From Candidatus Obscuribacterales bacterium (GTDB taxonomy: Bacteria > Cyanobacteriota > Vampirovibrionia > Obscuribacterales > Obscuribacteraceae): a DNA stretch of 64,000 nucleotides. The DNA lies in assembly GCA_019746975.1 (NCBI GenBank), contig JAIERK010000107.1:36251-100250 (forward strand), read 5' to 3'. Numbering within the stretch: position 1 is the stretch's first letter; each line of letters begins with the position of its first letter. The notes beneath the pieces were generated by a model, which saw only the letters and a list, made by a program, of their open reading frames with translations, was not told where the DNA came from and made no database searches. This document shows, in pieces, positions 43,447 through 51,236 of the stretch. Made by a program: the position numbers and the translations under genes.

Positions 43447-43784
43447 TTAAATCTTCGTTCAACTTAAGGACCAAACCTTCGTCGGTATCATCCATGGTGC
43501 CAAATACCAGAACATGCGCGAACACGCCAGCTGGTTTCCACTTGAATGAAGCCGACCTTGCCGACGAGACGTCGGCGGTCCCAGTAGCTGAGCCGTTGCA
43601 ACAGTTACTTGCTACTGCGTTGATCTGGCGACGGTGTTTGAAGGCGTTTACGTTCAAACTCGTTCGAAATCGCAGTATGCTTTCGTTCGAACTCGCAACA
43701 GGCTAATCACTCTAACTCACAGGCTGCTAATCGAGACAACGCACGCCTAAGTACACTGACAAAGTCGCATTCTATGCACGAAAC
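43447..43784. other. Intergenic region without a supported gene
   Basis: Two overlapping opposite frames (43421-43657 minus, 43494-43706 plus) lack ribosome sites and family resemblance. The stretch has repeated GTTCGAA/TTCGAAC words (near 43660 and 43685) and a segment GGTCCCAGTAGC (near 43577) also found at about 23802. Nothing else is seen. Confidence 0.4.
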
Positions 43785-44306
43785 TCACTTCGAGCACATC
43801 ACTCGCATCGGCTTCGCCAGGGCGTGAATCTCACAGTCGTCTTTGCTCCCATCTTCGTGGACAAGGCAAGCGAAGTCGACCTGATGTTCGATAGCGGTCA
43901 TCGGGTAGTGCCAGACACCGGGCCTGTAGCTAATCCCCTGCGGATTGGTGACCTCAAAAACTTTCAACGTCGATAGGTCGGGCTCGTCACCACCAAGACT
44001 GACCGCGACTAAGAACCTGGCTGCGCTGCTAATCGGCAAGAATACTTGCGTCGAGAATTCATGCCTTTCAAGCAGCTTCATCACTAGAGGTAGAGAGGCC
44101 AGCGGATCGCATCGAAAGACACAGAGATTGAGCGTGGCGCGATCGGGTCGCAGATTGATGACGTCGGCTAGCCGATTAAATCGTCTCGCGGTTTTCATGT
44201 TCGCGAAGTTGAAAGGCAATACTTCATCAGCGGCAATCAGGTCGCCATAAGGCTGGTATTTCTCGCGATTAATAGGCTCTGCGAGTATGCTGTCCGGAGC
44301 CGACAT
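43785..44306 (-). CDS. Ureidoglycolate lyase family protein (AllA-like)
   Basis: The 173-residue protein has the AllA pattern: N-terminal KYQPYGDLI, the HEFSTQVFLPI motif and the GISYRPGVWHYPMTAI motif that shapes the active site. Ureidoglycolate lyase splits ureidoglycolate to glyoxylate and urea in purine/allantoin breakdown. Malate synthase, which consumes glyoxylate, lies about 0.6 kb away on the other strand, which fits functionally. Related cupin proteins could have other substrates. Confidence 0.82.
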   Translation of the reverse strand: MSAPDSILAEPINREKYQPYGDLIAADEVLPFNFANMKTARRFNRLADVINLRPDRATLNLCVFRCDPLASLPLVMKLLERHEFSTQVFLPISSAARFLVAVSLGGDEPDLSTLKVFEVTNPQGISYRPGVWHYPMTAIEHQVDFACLVHEDGSKDDCEIHALAKPMRVMCSK

Positions 44307-44426
44307 CTAGGTACCCTCGCAAAAAGATATAGTGACGCCAAGTACCGGTTCGCACTGTCGTGGACCGGTACTCATACAATTGGTAATGCCTACTCTGGCG
44401 GAACCGCCACGGCTGATGTCGAGTAA

Positions 44427-44639
44427 CTACTCTTTGCTGCCAATCAGGATGATGTTGGTACCCACCTGATAGGGAAATCCGTTCTTCGGATTCTTCACTT
44501 TGCCATTAGCGTAGTAGCCGGTCGAGCCGGTCTTGAATTCGCGGCCCTCAGCGGTCAAGGTGCCCCAGACTTCACCGTCAGTTGTTTTGAATTCAATAAT
44601 CAAAGCCTTGGGCGCGTCTTCGTCTACCTTTTTAGCCAT
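44427..44639 (-). CDS. Small conserved-looking protein (70 aa), function unknown
   Basis: Strong ribosome site GGGAGGAGAAGGAC precedes the ATG. The 70-residue product has an acidic and basic N-terminus and beta strands (ALIIEFKTTDGEVWGTL, then a Gly/Tyr/Asn turn KTGSTGYYANGKV), consistent with a small beta-barrel. No family recognised. Confidence 0.6.
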   Translation of the reverse strand: MAKKVDEDAPKALIIEFKTTDGEVWGTLTAEGREFKTGSTGYYANGKVKNPKNGFPYQVGTNIILIGSKE

Positions 44640-44810
44640 GTCCTTCTCCTCCCTAAGTCCCCTGTATTTTACAAGATAATCAGAAAACCCCTAATGAGCC
44701 AGCGTTGTAATGAGACGCTGCAAAGATGTCGATTACTGCATACATAAGATTGCCAGCCGTCTACTCCTAGGTGTATAACTGTGCTTCAAATCGATTGAAT
44801 GGTGAAACTT

Positions 44811-44832
44811 TCGCCACATTGGCGAGATCTTT
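44811..44832 (+). promoter_or_regulatory. Inverted repeat upstream of malate synthase
   Basis: TCGCCA (44811-44816), CAT, TGGCGA (44820-44825), then GATCTTTTTC. It lies 55 bases before the aceB ATG and could be an operator or a leader hairpin. There is no plus-strand gene upstream for it to terminate. Confidence 0.3.
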
Positions 44833-44880
44833 TTCATTACGAATTTGTTTCTTTCATAAAACGATACTCGGGAGATTTTT

Positions 44881-46467
44881 ATGACGCAAGCTGTTGGACA
44901 AATTGATGTCAAAGGTGAAGTTCTTCCGGGTTTCGCAGACATCCTTACCCCGGAAGCTCTCGAATTTGTGCGTCAGCTTCATACCCGCTTCAACTCGACG
45001 AGGGAAGGGCTTCTCGCCAATCGCCAGAAGCGGCAACAAGATATCAACGCTGGTCACAATCCTGACTTTCTGCCCGATACTCAATCAGTGCGTTCCGGCG
45101 AATGGAAGGTGGCCGCAGCGCCGGCTGACCTCGAAGATAGGCGCGTCGAGATCACAGGACCTGTGGAAGCGAAGATGATGATCAACGCTCTCAACTCCGG
45201 TGCCAATGTCTTCATGGCTGACCTGGAGGATTCACTGTCTCCAAGTTGGACCAATGTGATCGAAGGTCAAATCAACTTGAAAGCAGCGGTGCGAAAAACG
45301 CTGACCTTCGAAAGTCCGGAAGGCAAGGCATACAAGTTGAACCAACAACTGGCAACTCTGCTAGTCCGTCCGAGAGGTTGGCACTTGCTTGAACGCCACG
45401 TCCTTGTCGGTGAAGCCCCCGTGTCAGCAAGTCTTTTCGACTTCGGGCTTTACTTCTTCCATAATGCGGTAGAGCTCGGCAAGCGCAACACCGGACCGTA
45501 CTTCTACTTGCCAAAAATGGAGAGTCATCTCGAAGCCAGACTCTGGAACGACGTGTTCAACTTCGCCCAGGATTATTTGAAGATTCCGCAGGGCACCATC
45601 CGCGCTACCGTGTTGATCGAAACAATTTTGGCATCCTTCGAGATGGAAGAGATTCTCTTCGAGTTAAAAGATCACATGTCCGGATTGAATGCCGGACGTT
45701 GGGATTACATCTTCAGCGCGATAAAGAAGTTTTCAAGTCGTCCCGAATTCCTCTTCCCGGATAGGGCTCAGGTAACCATGCGCGTACCATTTATGCGCGC
45801 ATACTGCCAGCTCCTGGTGAAGACATGTCATAAGCGTGGCGCTCACGCGATGGGTGGAATGGCGGCATTCATTCCAAGCAGAAGAGATCCGCAGATCAAT
45901 GAAAACGCACTTTCGAAGGTGCGCGACGACAAAGAGCTGGAAGTATCGACAGGTTTCGACGGTACCTGGGTTGCTCATCCTGACCTGGTTCCTGTTGCCA
46001 AAGAAGTGTTCGACAAGACATTAGGTGAGCAACCCAATCAAAAGTCAAAACAGCTTCCTGTTTTGAACGTATCCGCTAAGGAGCTCCTCGACGTTTCAAT
46101 TGATGGTGGCAAGATAACAGAGGCCGGCGTTAGCAACAACATCAATGTGGCGCTCCAATATATCGAGTCCTGGCTCCGTGGCACAGGGGCAGCAGCGATC
46201 CACAATCTAATGGAAGACGCAGCGACTGCCGAGATATCGCGAGCTCAATTATGGCAATGGATCAAGAACGAGGCAAAGCTTGATGACGGCAGAGTCATGA
46301 CGTTGGACCTCTATTATGAAATTCAAGATAAAGAGCTCGACTCGTTAACCGCAGGTGGTGCAGGACGCTTTCATGAGGCCGCGGAGATTCTCCATACGCT
46401 TGTGGTGAGCGATCAATTCATTGAGTTCCTCACCGTAGTAGCTTACGAATACCTGAATCGCAAATAG
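44881..46467 (+). CDS. aceB: Malate synthase A
   Basis: The 528-residue protein matches the A isoform: [46 protein letters not shown], the [12 protein letters not shown] region and [19 protein letters not shown]. It condenses glyoxylate with acetyl-CoA to malate. Isocitrate lyase is not in the window; glyoxylate may come from the AllA-like enzyme or from aceA elsewhere. GGGAG precedes the ATG and an inverted repeat lies 55 bases upstream. Confidence 0.96.
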   Translation: MTQAVGQIDVKGEVLPGFADILTPEALEFVRQLHTRFNSTREGLLANRQKRQQDINAGHNPDFLPDTQSVRSGEWKVAAAPADLEDRRVEITGPVEAKMMINALNSGANVFMADLEDSLSPSWTNVIEGQINLKAAVRKTLTFESPEGKAYKLNQQLATLLVRPRGWHLLERHVLVGEAPVSASLFDFGLYFFHNAVELGKRNTGPYFYLPKMESHLEARLWNDVFNFAQDYLKIPQGTIRATVLIETILASFEMEEILFELKDHMSGLNAGRWDYIFSAIKKFSSRPEFLFPDRAQVTMRVPFMRAYCQLLVKTCHKRGAHAMGGMAAFIPSRRDPQINENALSKVRDDKELEVSTGFDGTWVAHPDLVPVAKEVFDKTLGEQPNQKSKQLPVLNVSAKELLDVSIDGGKITEAGVSNNINVALQYIESWLRGTGAAAIHNLMEDAATAEISRAQLWQWIKNEAKLDDGRVMTLDLYYEIQDKELDSLTAGGAGRFHEAAEILHTLVVSDQFIEFLTVVAYEYLNRK

Positions 46468-46652
46468 CTGCCTGGATCATATTTTTTCGTTTCCGTTTTA
46501 CCCCTAGTCGAAATTAAGCATCTCTTGGCAAAAGTAATGCTCTCACAGAGCACGACCAAAGGTACAAAAAATCGTCCAGCCAAGCACCTGGGGTCCAGAT
46601 TACCACCGTTTTCATCCATTCTAAACACTAGATTCAGCGACTGGTTGCTATT

Positions 46653-46708
46653 TTGACTATATTGTGATGTCTATCTACATAGATGCGCATCTAAATAGAC
46701 ACTTGTCT
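46653..46708 (+). promoter_or_regulatory. Promoter and palindromic operator of the ArsR-type regulator
   Basis: TTGACT (46653-46658) could be a -35 element with a weak TACATA 17 bases on. Overlapping it are nested inverted repeats of TCTA half-sites: TGTCTAT (46668-46674) with ATAGACA (46695-46701), the perfect palindrome TAGATGCGCATCTA (46680-46693), and TCTAAATAGA. The regulator gene starts about 75 bases downstream, so autoregulation is likely. The rest of the 312-bp gap shows no gene. Confidence 0.5.
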
Positions 46709-46779
46709 AAATACAACTGCTCGCGATGGGGCTTGCTTCCATCTATGAGCTATTCAACAGAGGTTGACAGGAGTCAGTC

Positions 46780-47349
46780 ATGACGGATATGCAATTCGCC
46801 AATGTGCTTTCCTTCTTCAAAGTACTTTCCGACGAGAGTCGGTTGAAGATAGTCGGTGCACTCGCTTCCAGCGAGCGCTCGGTCGAGGAGCTAGCAAGTC
46901 TTCTCGAGTTGCGCGGACCAACAGTCTCGCACCATCTATCGCGATTGAAAGAGGTAGGTCTTGTCGTTATGAGAACAGAGGGTACGACTCATCTCTACCA
47001 GTTAAACATGAAAGAGCTCCACGCTCTTTCTAAGCAGGTGCTTGCTATGGAGACCATCGTCAACATTGCCGATACAGTCTCTACAGATACGTGGGAACGC
47101 AAGATTCTCACTGATTTCTTCGAGGGCGAAAGGCTGAAGGAGATTCCTGCCAGCCGCAAAAAGCGCGAGGTCGTCTTGCGCTGGTTGAGCCACCAATTCG
47201 AGCCGGGCGAAAGGTACAAGGAGAAAGAGGTCAACAACATCATCGCAAGACACCATCCTGATTTCGCGACGTTGCGACGAGAGCTGATTGGAGCGCAACT
47301 CCTTAGCCGCGAAAACAGCATTTATTGGCGCGTCGAACAAGCGGTCTGA
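46780..47349 (+). CDS. ArsR-family regulator with C-terminal DUF2087 domain
   Basis: The 189-residue protein has an ArsR winged helix (about 5-85: LSDESRLKIVGALASSE, RGPTVSHHLSRLKEVGLV) and a C-terminal domain (about 110-186) with FFEGERLKEIPASRKKR, YKEKEVNNII and DFATLRRELI, matching DUF2087. No metal-binding CxC of classical ArsR is seen, so the signal is unknown. GGAG precedes the ATG. Palindromic TCTA half-sites in its promoter suggest it represses itself. Neighbouring aceB upstream may be a target. Confidence 0.87.
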   Translation: MTDMQFANVLSFFKVLSDESRLKIVGALASSERSVEELASLLELRGPTVSHHLSRLKEVGLVVMRTEGTTHLYQLNMKELHALSKQVLAMETIVNIADTVSTDTWERKILTDFFEGERLKEIPASRKKREVVLRWLSHQFEPGERYKEKEVNNIIARHHPDFATLRRELIGAQLLSRENSIYWRVEQAV

Positions 47350-47462
47350 CCGCGAGCCGACGATCGCACAGAACAGTCGAATCGAGCCGGTTACTTGAGA
47401 TCGGCTCGAGACGGCTTTTCGCTCCCTGGCAGCGGTTTACCCGATAATCGACCGTGGAATAA

Positions 47463-47478
47463 CGAGTGCGACCACTCG
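47463..47478 (+). promoter_or_regulatory. Hairpin before the response regulator
   Basis: CGAGTG (47463-47468), CGAC, CACTCG (47473-47478) is a perfect inverted repeat 17 bases before the response-regulator ATG. It may be an operator or affect translation; no T-run follows. Confidence 0.3.
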
Positions 47479-47495
47479 TGGCAGTCGACTTAACG

Positions 47496-48188
47496 ATGGC
47501 GAAAATTTTAGTAGTTGAAGATGACGCTGTTTTGGCGGACCTGGTCAAGCAAACGCTGATGGCAGACCGGCACGACGTCGAACTGGCGTACACGGGCGAA
47601 GACGGTCTGCTCTTTCTCGAACGGTTCACATTCGATCTATTGGTCTTGGATTGGGAGCTGCCTGGAGTGTCTGGCGTGCAATTCCTGAGCAACTATCGAC
47701 AGAAGGGAGGAATGAATCCTGTAATTTTCGTCACCGCCCGAAGTTCTATAGAAGATAAAACCGAAAGCTTCAATACCGGAGCTGATGACTATCTGGCAAA
47801 ACCATTCGAGATGAAGGAGCTCGCACTGCGCGTACAAGCTCTACTGAGGCGTCCACGAGTAAGGGAAGCGGAGACGCTCACATACAGGGACTTTGTACTA
47901 GAGCCGGGGAAAGGCAGAGTACAGCGAGCAGGCCGCGAGGTGCGACTGCAGCCACGAGAACTCGCACTACTAGAGTTCTTCATAAAAAATCAGGATCTTG
48001 TTTTCTCGTCCTCTCAATTAATCGATCGCGTTTGGAGTTTTGAAACAGAGGCGACAGATATATCAGTAAGAAGCTGTATCGCGCGAATCAGGCGCAAGCT
48101 GGAAGTCGATGATTCCGATGTTTTCATCGAAAATCTGCGAGGTCTGGGATACCGACTGCCAGCTGACTCGCCAAAGAAATGCGAATAA
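47496..48188 (+). CDS. OmpR-family response regulator
   Basis: ATG 47496 starts the receiver domain directly (AKILVVEDDAVL); a GTG 30 bases upstream is less likely. The 230-residue protein has Asp52 as phosphoacceptor, Thr in VTARSS, and Lys in LAKPFEMKELA, then a C-terminal winged-helix (about 125-225: LQPRELALLEFFIKN, ISVRSCIARIRRKL, ENLRGLGYRL). It is a DNA-binding transcription factor controlled by the kinase whose gene overlaps its last 10 bases. The target genes are unknown. Confidence 0.94.
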   Translation: MAKILVVEDDAVLADLVKQTLMADRHDVELAYTGEDGLLFLERFTFDLLVLDWELPGVSGVQFLSNYRQKGGMNPVIFVTARSSIEDKTESFNTGADDYLAKPFEMKELALRVQALLRRPRVREAETLTYRDFVLEPGKGRVQRAGREVRLQPRELALLEFFIKNQDLVFSSSQLIDRVWSFETEATDISVRSCIARIRRKLEVDDSDVFIENLRGLGYRLPADSPKKCE

Positions 48189-50989
48189 CGAGAACGATTG
48201 CAATATTCTTTGTTGTGCCGGTAGCGGTGCAAGCATTGTTAGTCGGATCGATGTTCGTATGTTTTAATGACTTTGGCACTACGCTGAAAAAACAGATTGA
48301 GTTCAAGAAGTTGCAAGCCTTCCTGGACAGTGTGCAGCGCTTGCAATCGACCTCCTTAGGTACAGCGCTCATTGCCAGTGTCACAGGATACCAACGATTA
48401 CGTAACAAGCACGACGGGCTCGTCGAGGAACTGAAGGGCCTCTTACCACGGCTCAGGCAGATAGAAAGAGCTCATCCAGAGCTACAAACGGTGATAGACG
48501 ATTTCATCGCCAAAGAGAAAGATCTGGTCGGAATGGAGCTACTTATTCGAGGATATCCTCTCTGTCTGGCGACACCATCGGAAGAAGACTCAGCGCAGGC
48601 CGCATCCGCTATCAGACAAGCGATGCGCAGCATGAAAACAGTCGTCGCCAAAGTCGACGATATAAATGCCGAGTTGCAGCGGAATCAATCACACGCGCTC
48701 GAGACAGGAGCTTTGTGCGGCGCATTGATCCTATTGTTCGAGCTGGCGCTGGCAGCGAACTGGTCAAAGCGAACGTTCGGAAGCAGACTGCAAACTGTGT
48801 ACAATTGCATCGCCGATTTTAAACAAGGAAAGCCGCTCACACCTGGCGCTTACTCGGGAGACGAGTTGACCAAACTCGAGGACGCGATTATATCGGCCGA
48901 TCATAGATTGAGAGAGCTAGAAGATTCGCGGCGGGAGCTGTCATCGATTGTTGCCCATGACCTTCGGGCGCCACTCACATCGATCGCGGGCAGTCTCGAG
49001 CTCATGGAAGAAACAGGAATGTTCGGAAGACTCACCGAGGAGTGCCAGGGCACGATTGCTCAAGCTCGACAAGATGCAGAACAACTAATATTCGCTGTCA
49101 ACCTTCTTCTCGAGTTTGCCAGACTGAAGTCGACAGATAGACTTAATGTGGAACGCGTATCCGATGCACGACTGGAAGACGCCATTTACGAGGAGCTGGA
49201 CAATGCTGGTCTGGCCGGGCTGCCCAATTTTACATGCAATATCGTGGATTCGGGCGGGGCACTGCCAATAACGCCACTGTCAAAAACAGTAGCATTCTTG
49301 ATCAAGGCGCTCCCTCCTCACGAACAAGTGAAACTATTAATCGGCAAAAGCAACGATGATACCATCGCGAAACTAGAGTTTCGAAACAAACAGAATGAGC
49401 AGCAACAGACAAGCGACATCAAGTTAGCATCGGTAATGGCTAGTTTCATGGATGCCACCATCAATAGATCAACAAATAGCGACGGCTGCATCATTGAGTT
49501 TACCTTCAAGAACGAAAAAGCTAGTATGTCTCATTCGACAATAGTTAGCGGAAAGGGCAACTTCAGGGCAACCTTCCTACTGCTTCTGGTTGCAACAGCA
49601 CTGCTGAACCTAATTACGGCCGGCTGTCTTGTCTACGCGTGGCACCAGGGACAGTTGCAGTTAGAGAGAGAAAAGGTGTCGCGCAGTGTGATGCATTCCG
49701 CCAGCACAATCACATCAGACGTGACGGAGATCATGTTCCTCTCCCTTCTGCAAGTGCCGAATGTCGAGCAAGAAAGACTGAGAGTCCAGAAGAAAATGGA
49801 TGCAACGATGGACTGGCTTGACAAATTCATTCCTGAAAACAAGCAATCATCCATGGAGAACTGGAAAAGCAAAATCAAAGCAATTCAAGATGTTTCGCGC
49901 CGGCTATACATAACGAGAGATGATCCGCAGGCGGTTACGAGACTTGTGAAGGAACTCGTCGATAAAGAGAATTTCGAGCAAACACACTTCTCGCATTCAG
50001 GACAATTCATCATCGAGCAAGAAAAAGCATTTTCGGCAACTTCGGAGAAGACATGGCAACTGCTTCAGACGCTTAGTATGCAGATAACCTGGATCTCGAT
50101 AGTTGGAACAGGAGCGTCAATCTTGTGTGCAAGCCTGATCGGTCGGCATCTGATCAAGAGGTTGAATAATGTGGAGGAAAACTCCATCAGTCTACAGAGA
50201 GGTGCAAAGTTACAGCCTCCGGAAAAGGGCAACGACGAGATTGCGGCACTAGATCAGTTCTTCTTCGACGCCGCCACCACGCTCGAAAGAATGGAGAGAG
50301 AACGACAAGCGCTCGTTCTGCTTCTTCGCGACGAGCTGTACCTCCCAATCAGCAATCTTCAATGTTTGATCACCAACCTGGTGGAAACAAACTCCAGCGG
50401 TTTATCCGAAAAAGCATTGAAGCAAATGACAGTAGTCGACTCCGAACTCAAGAGACTGTCACTTCTCATCGATGACTTGCAGTGCGCAAATCTTTTAGGA
50501 GGCGAGAGCACAGACGCGATTGCATTTGCGTGTGTCGAACGCGACATTCGATCCATTGTAGAATCGGCTGTAATGGCGACACACCACCAGGCCAATCAGA
50601 AAAGAGTCGCAATCGATGTAAGCTCGGCGCCGGGTAAGACTACAGTCAACATAGATCCGCAAAGAACCATTCAAGTATTGGTTAATCTTCTCACTAACGC
50701 GATCAAGGTTTCACAAATGGATAGCTCGATTCTGGTGCGAATCGACCAGGTCGAAGCATCAGCAAGAATCTCTGTAATAGACCGCGGTCAAGGGATTCCA
50801 GCAGAACAGGTGAAACAGCTTTTCCAAAGATTCTCGAGACTGAAGGATGAGAAGGGTAGCATCGGACTTGGACTCTTCATTTCAAAACGGCTTGTAGAAA
50901 TCCAAGGCGGAAAAATCGGCGTCGAATCGGTCCAGGGGGAAGGCAGCACCTTCTGGATTTCATTTCAGATAGTCGCAAGCGAAAAATAG
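48179..50989 (+). CDS. Double sensor histidine kinase (two fused modules with complementary defects)
   Basis: The 936-residue protein is two kinases in one chain. Module 1 (1-449): membrane helices near 7-27 and 178-197, a sensor loop between them, HAMP-like linker, and a normal HisKA with His260 in VAHDLRAPLTS; its ATPase region has lost the N and G boxes. Module 2 (450-936): starts at an internal Met450 (MSHSTIVSGK), new membrane helices near 468-488 and 635-655, HAMP, then a dimerisation helix where the histidine is replaced (RDELYLPISNL, Asp718), and an intact ATPase with VNLLTNAIKVSQ, DRGQGIP and GSIGLGLFIS. The gene overlaps the response regulator by 10 bases. Fusion of two adjacent kinase genes is the likely origin. 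Confidence 0.87.
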   Translation: MRITRTIAIFFVVPVAVQALLVGSMFVCFNDFGTTLKKQIEFKKLQAFLDSVQRLQSTSLGTALIASVTGYQRLRNKHDGLVEELKGLLPRLRQIERAHPELQTVIDDFIAKEKDLVGMELLIRGYPLCLATPSEEDSAQAASAIRQAMRSMKTVVAKVDDINAELQRNQSHALETGALCGALILLFELALAANWSKRTFGSRLQTVYNCIADFKQGKPLTPGAYSGDELTKLEDAIISADHRLRELEDSRRELSSIVAHDLRAPLTSIAGSLELMEETGMFGRLTEECQGTIAQARQDAEQLIFAVNLLLEFARLKSTDRLNVERVSDARLEDAIYEELDNAGLAGLPNFTCNIVDSGGALPITPLSKTVAFLIKALPPHEQVKLLIGKSNDDTIAKLEFRNKQNEQQQTSDIKLASVMASFMDATINRSTNSDGCIIEFTFKNEKASMSHSTIVSGKGNFRATFLLLLVATALLNLITAGCLVYAWHQGQLQLEREKVSRSVMHSASTITSDVTEIMFLSLLQVPNVEQERLRVQKKMDATMDWLDKFIPENKQSSMENWKSKIKAIQDVSRRLYITRDDPQAVTRLVKELVDKENFEQTHFSHSGQFIIEQEKAFSATSEKTWQLLQTLSMQITWISIVGTGASILCASLIGRHLIKRLNNVEENSISLQRGAKLQPPEKGNDEIAALDQFFFDAATTLERMERERQALVLLLRDELYLPISNLQCLITNLVETNSSGLSEKALKQMTVVDSELKRLSLLIDDLQCANLLGGESTDAIAFACVERDIRSIVESAVMATHHQANQKRVAIDVSSAPGKTTVNIDPQRTIQVLVNLLTNAIKVSQMDSSILVRIDQVEASARISVIDRGQGIPAEQVKQLFQRFSRLKDEKGSIGLGLFISKRLVEIQGGKIGVESVQGEGSTFWISFQIVASEK

Positions 50990-51161
50990 ATTCTTTCGGT
51001 TGATCACGTTGCGGCAACAATCGAAACGTAACATGCTTGCATTCGACATCCACAGACTTCCGACAGAGGTCTAACTTAGAGATAGCCAGGCTGGCAATGG
51101 CGAAGTGCAGCCCATAAATAGTTGAACTACGAGAAATATGACTTTTAACCGGGCAATGCAT

Positions 51162-51229
51162 GCTGATTGAGGGTTCTCCATGACCCTCGATCAGCGGGGC
51201 TTTACGTGAGAGCTAACAGATGAGGGTCA
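51162..51229 (+). promoter_or_regulatory. Leader hairpin that could compete for the ribosome-binding site
   Basis: GCTGATTGAGGGT (51162-51174) pairs with ACCCTCGATCAGC (51183-51195), a 13-bp stem with one wobble. The right-arm word TGACCCTC (51181-51188) is also complementary to GAGGGTCA (51222-51229), which is the ribosome-binding region of the ATG at 51237. The two pairings exclude each other. No T-run follows, so simple termination is less likely. Confidence 0.4.
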
Positions 51230-51236
51230 AGCAATA

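Noticed and set aside
43421..43706. Opposite 78- and 70-codon frames after proline dehydrogenase
   Set aside because: No ribosome sites, mutually overlapping, one overlaps the proline dehydrogenase end, no family resemblance.
44640..46467. Complete glyoxylate shunt
   Set aside because: Only malate synthase is present; no isocitrate lyase in the window, so the shunt cannot be claimed from here.
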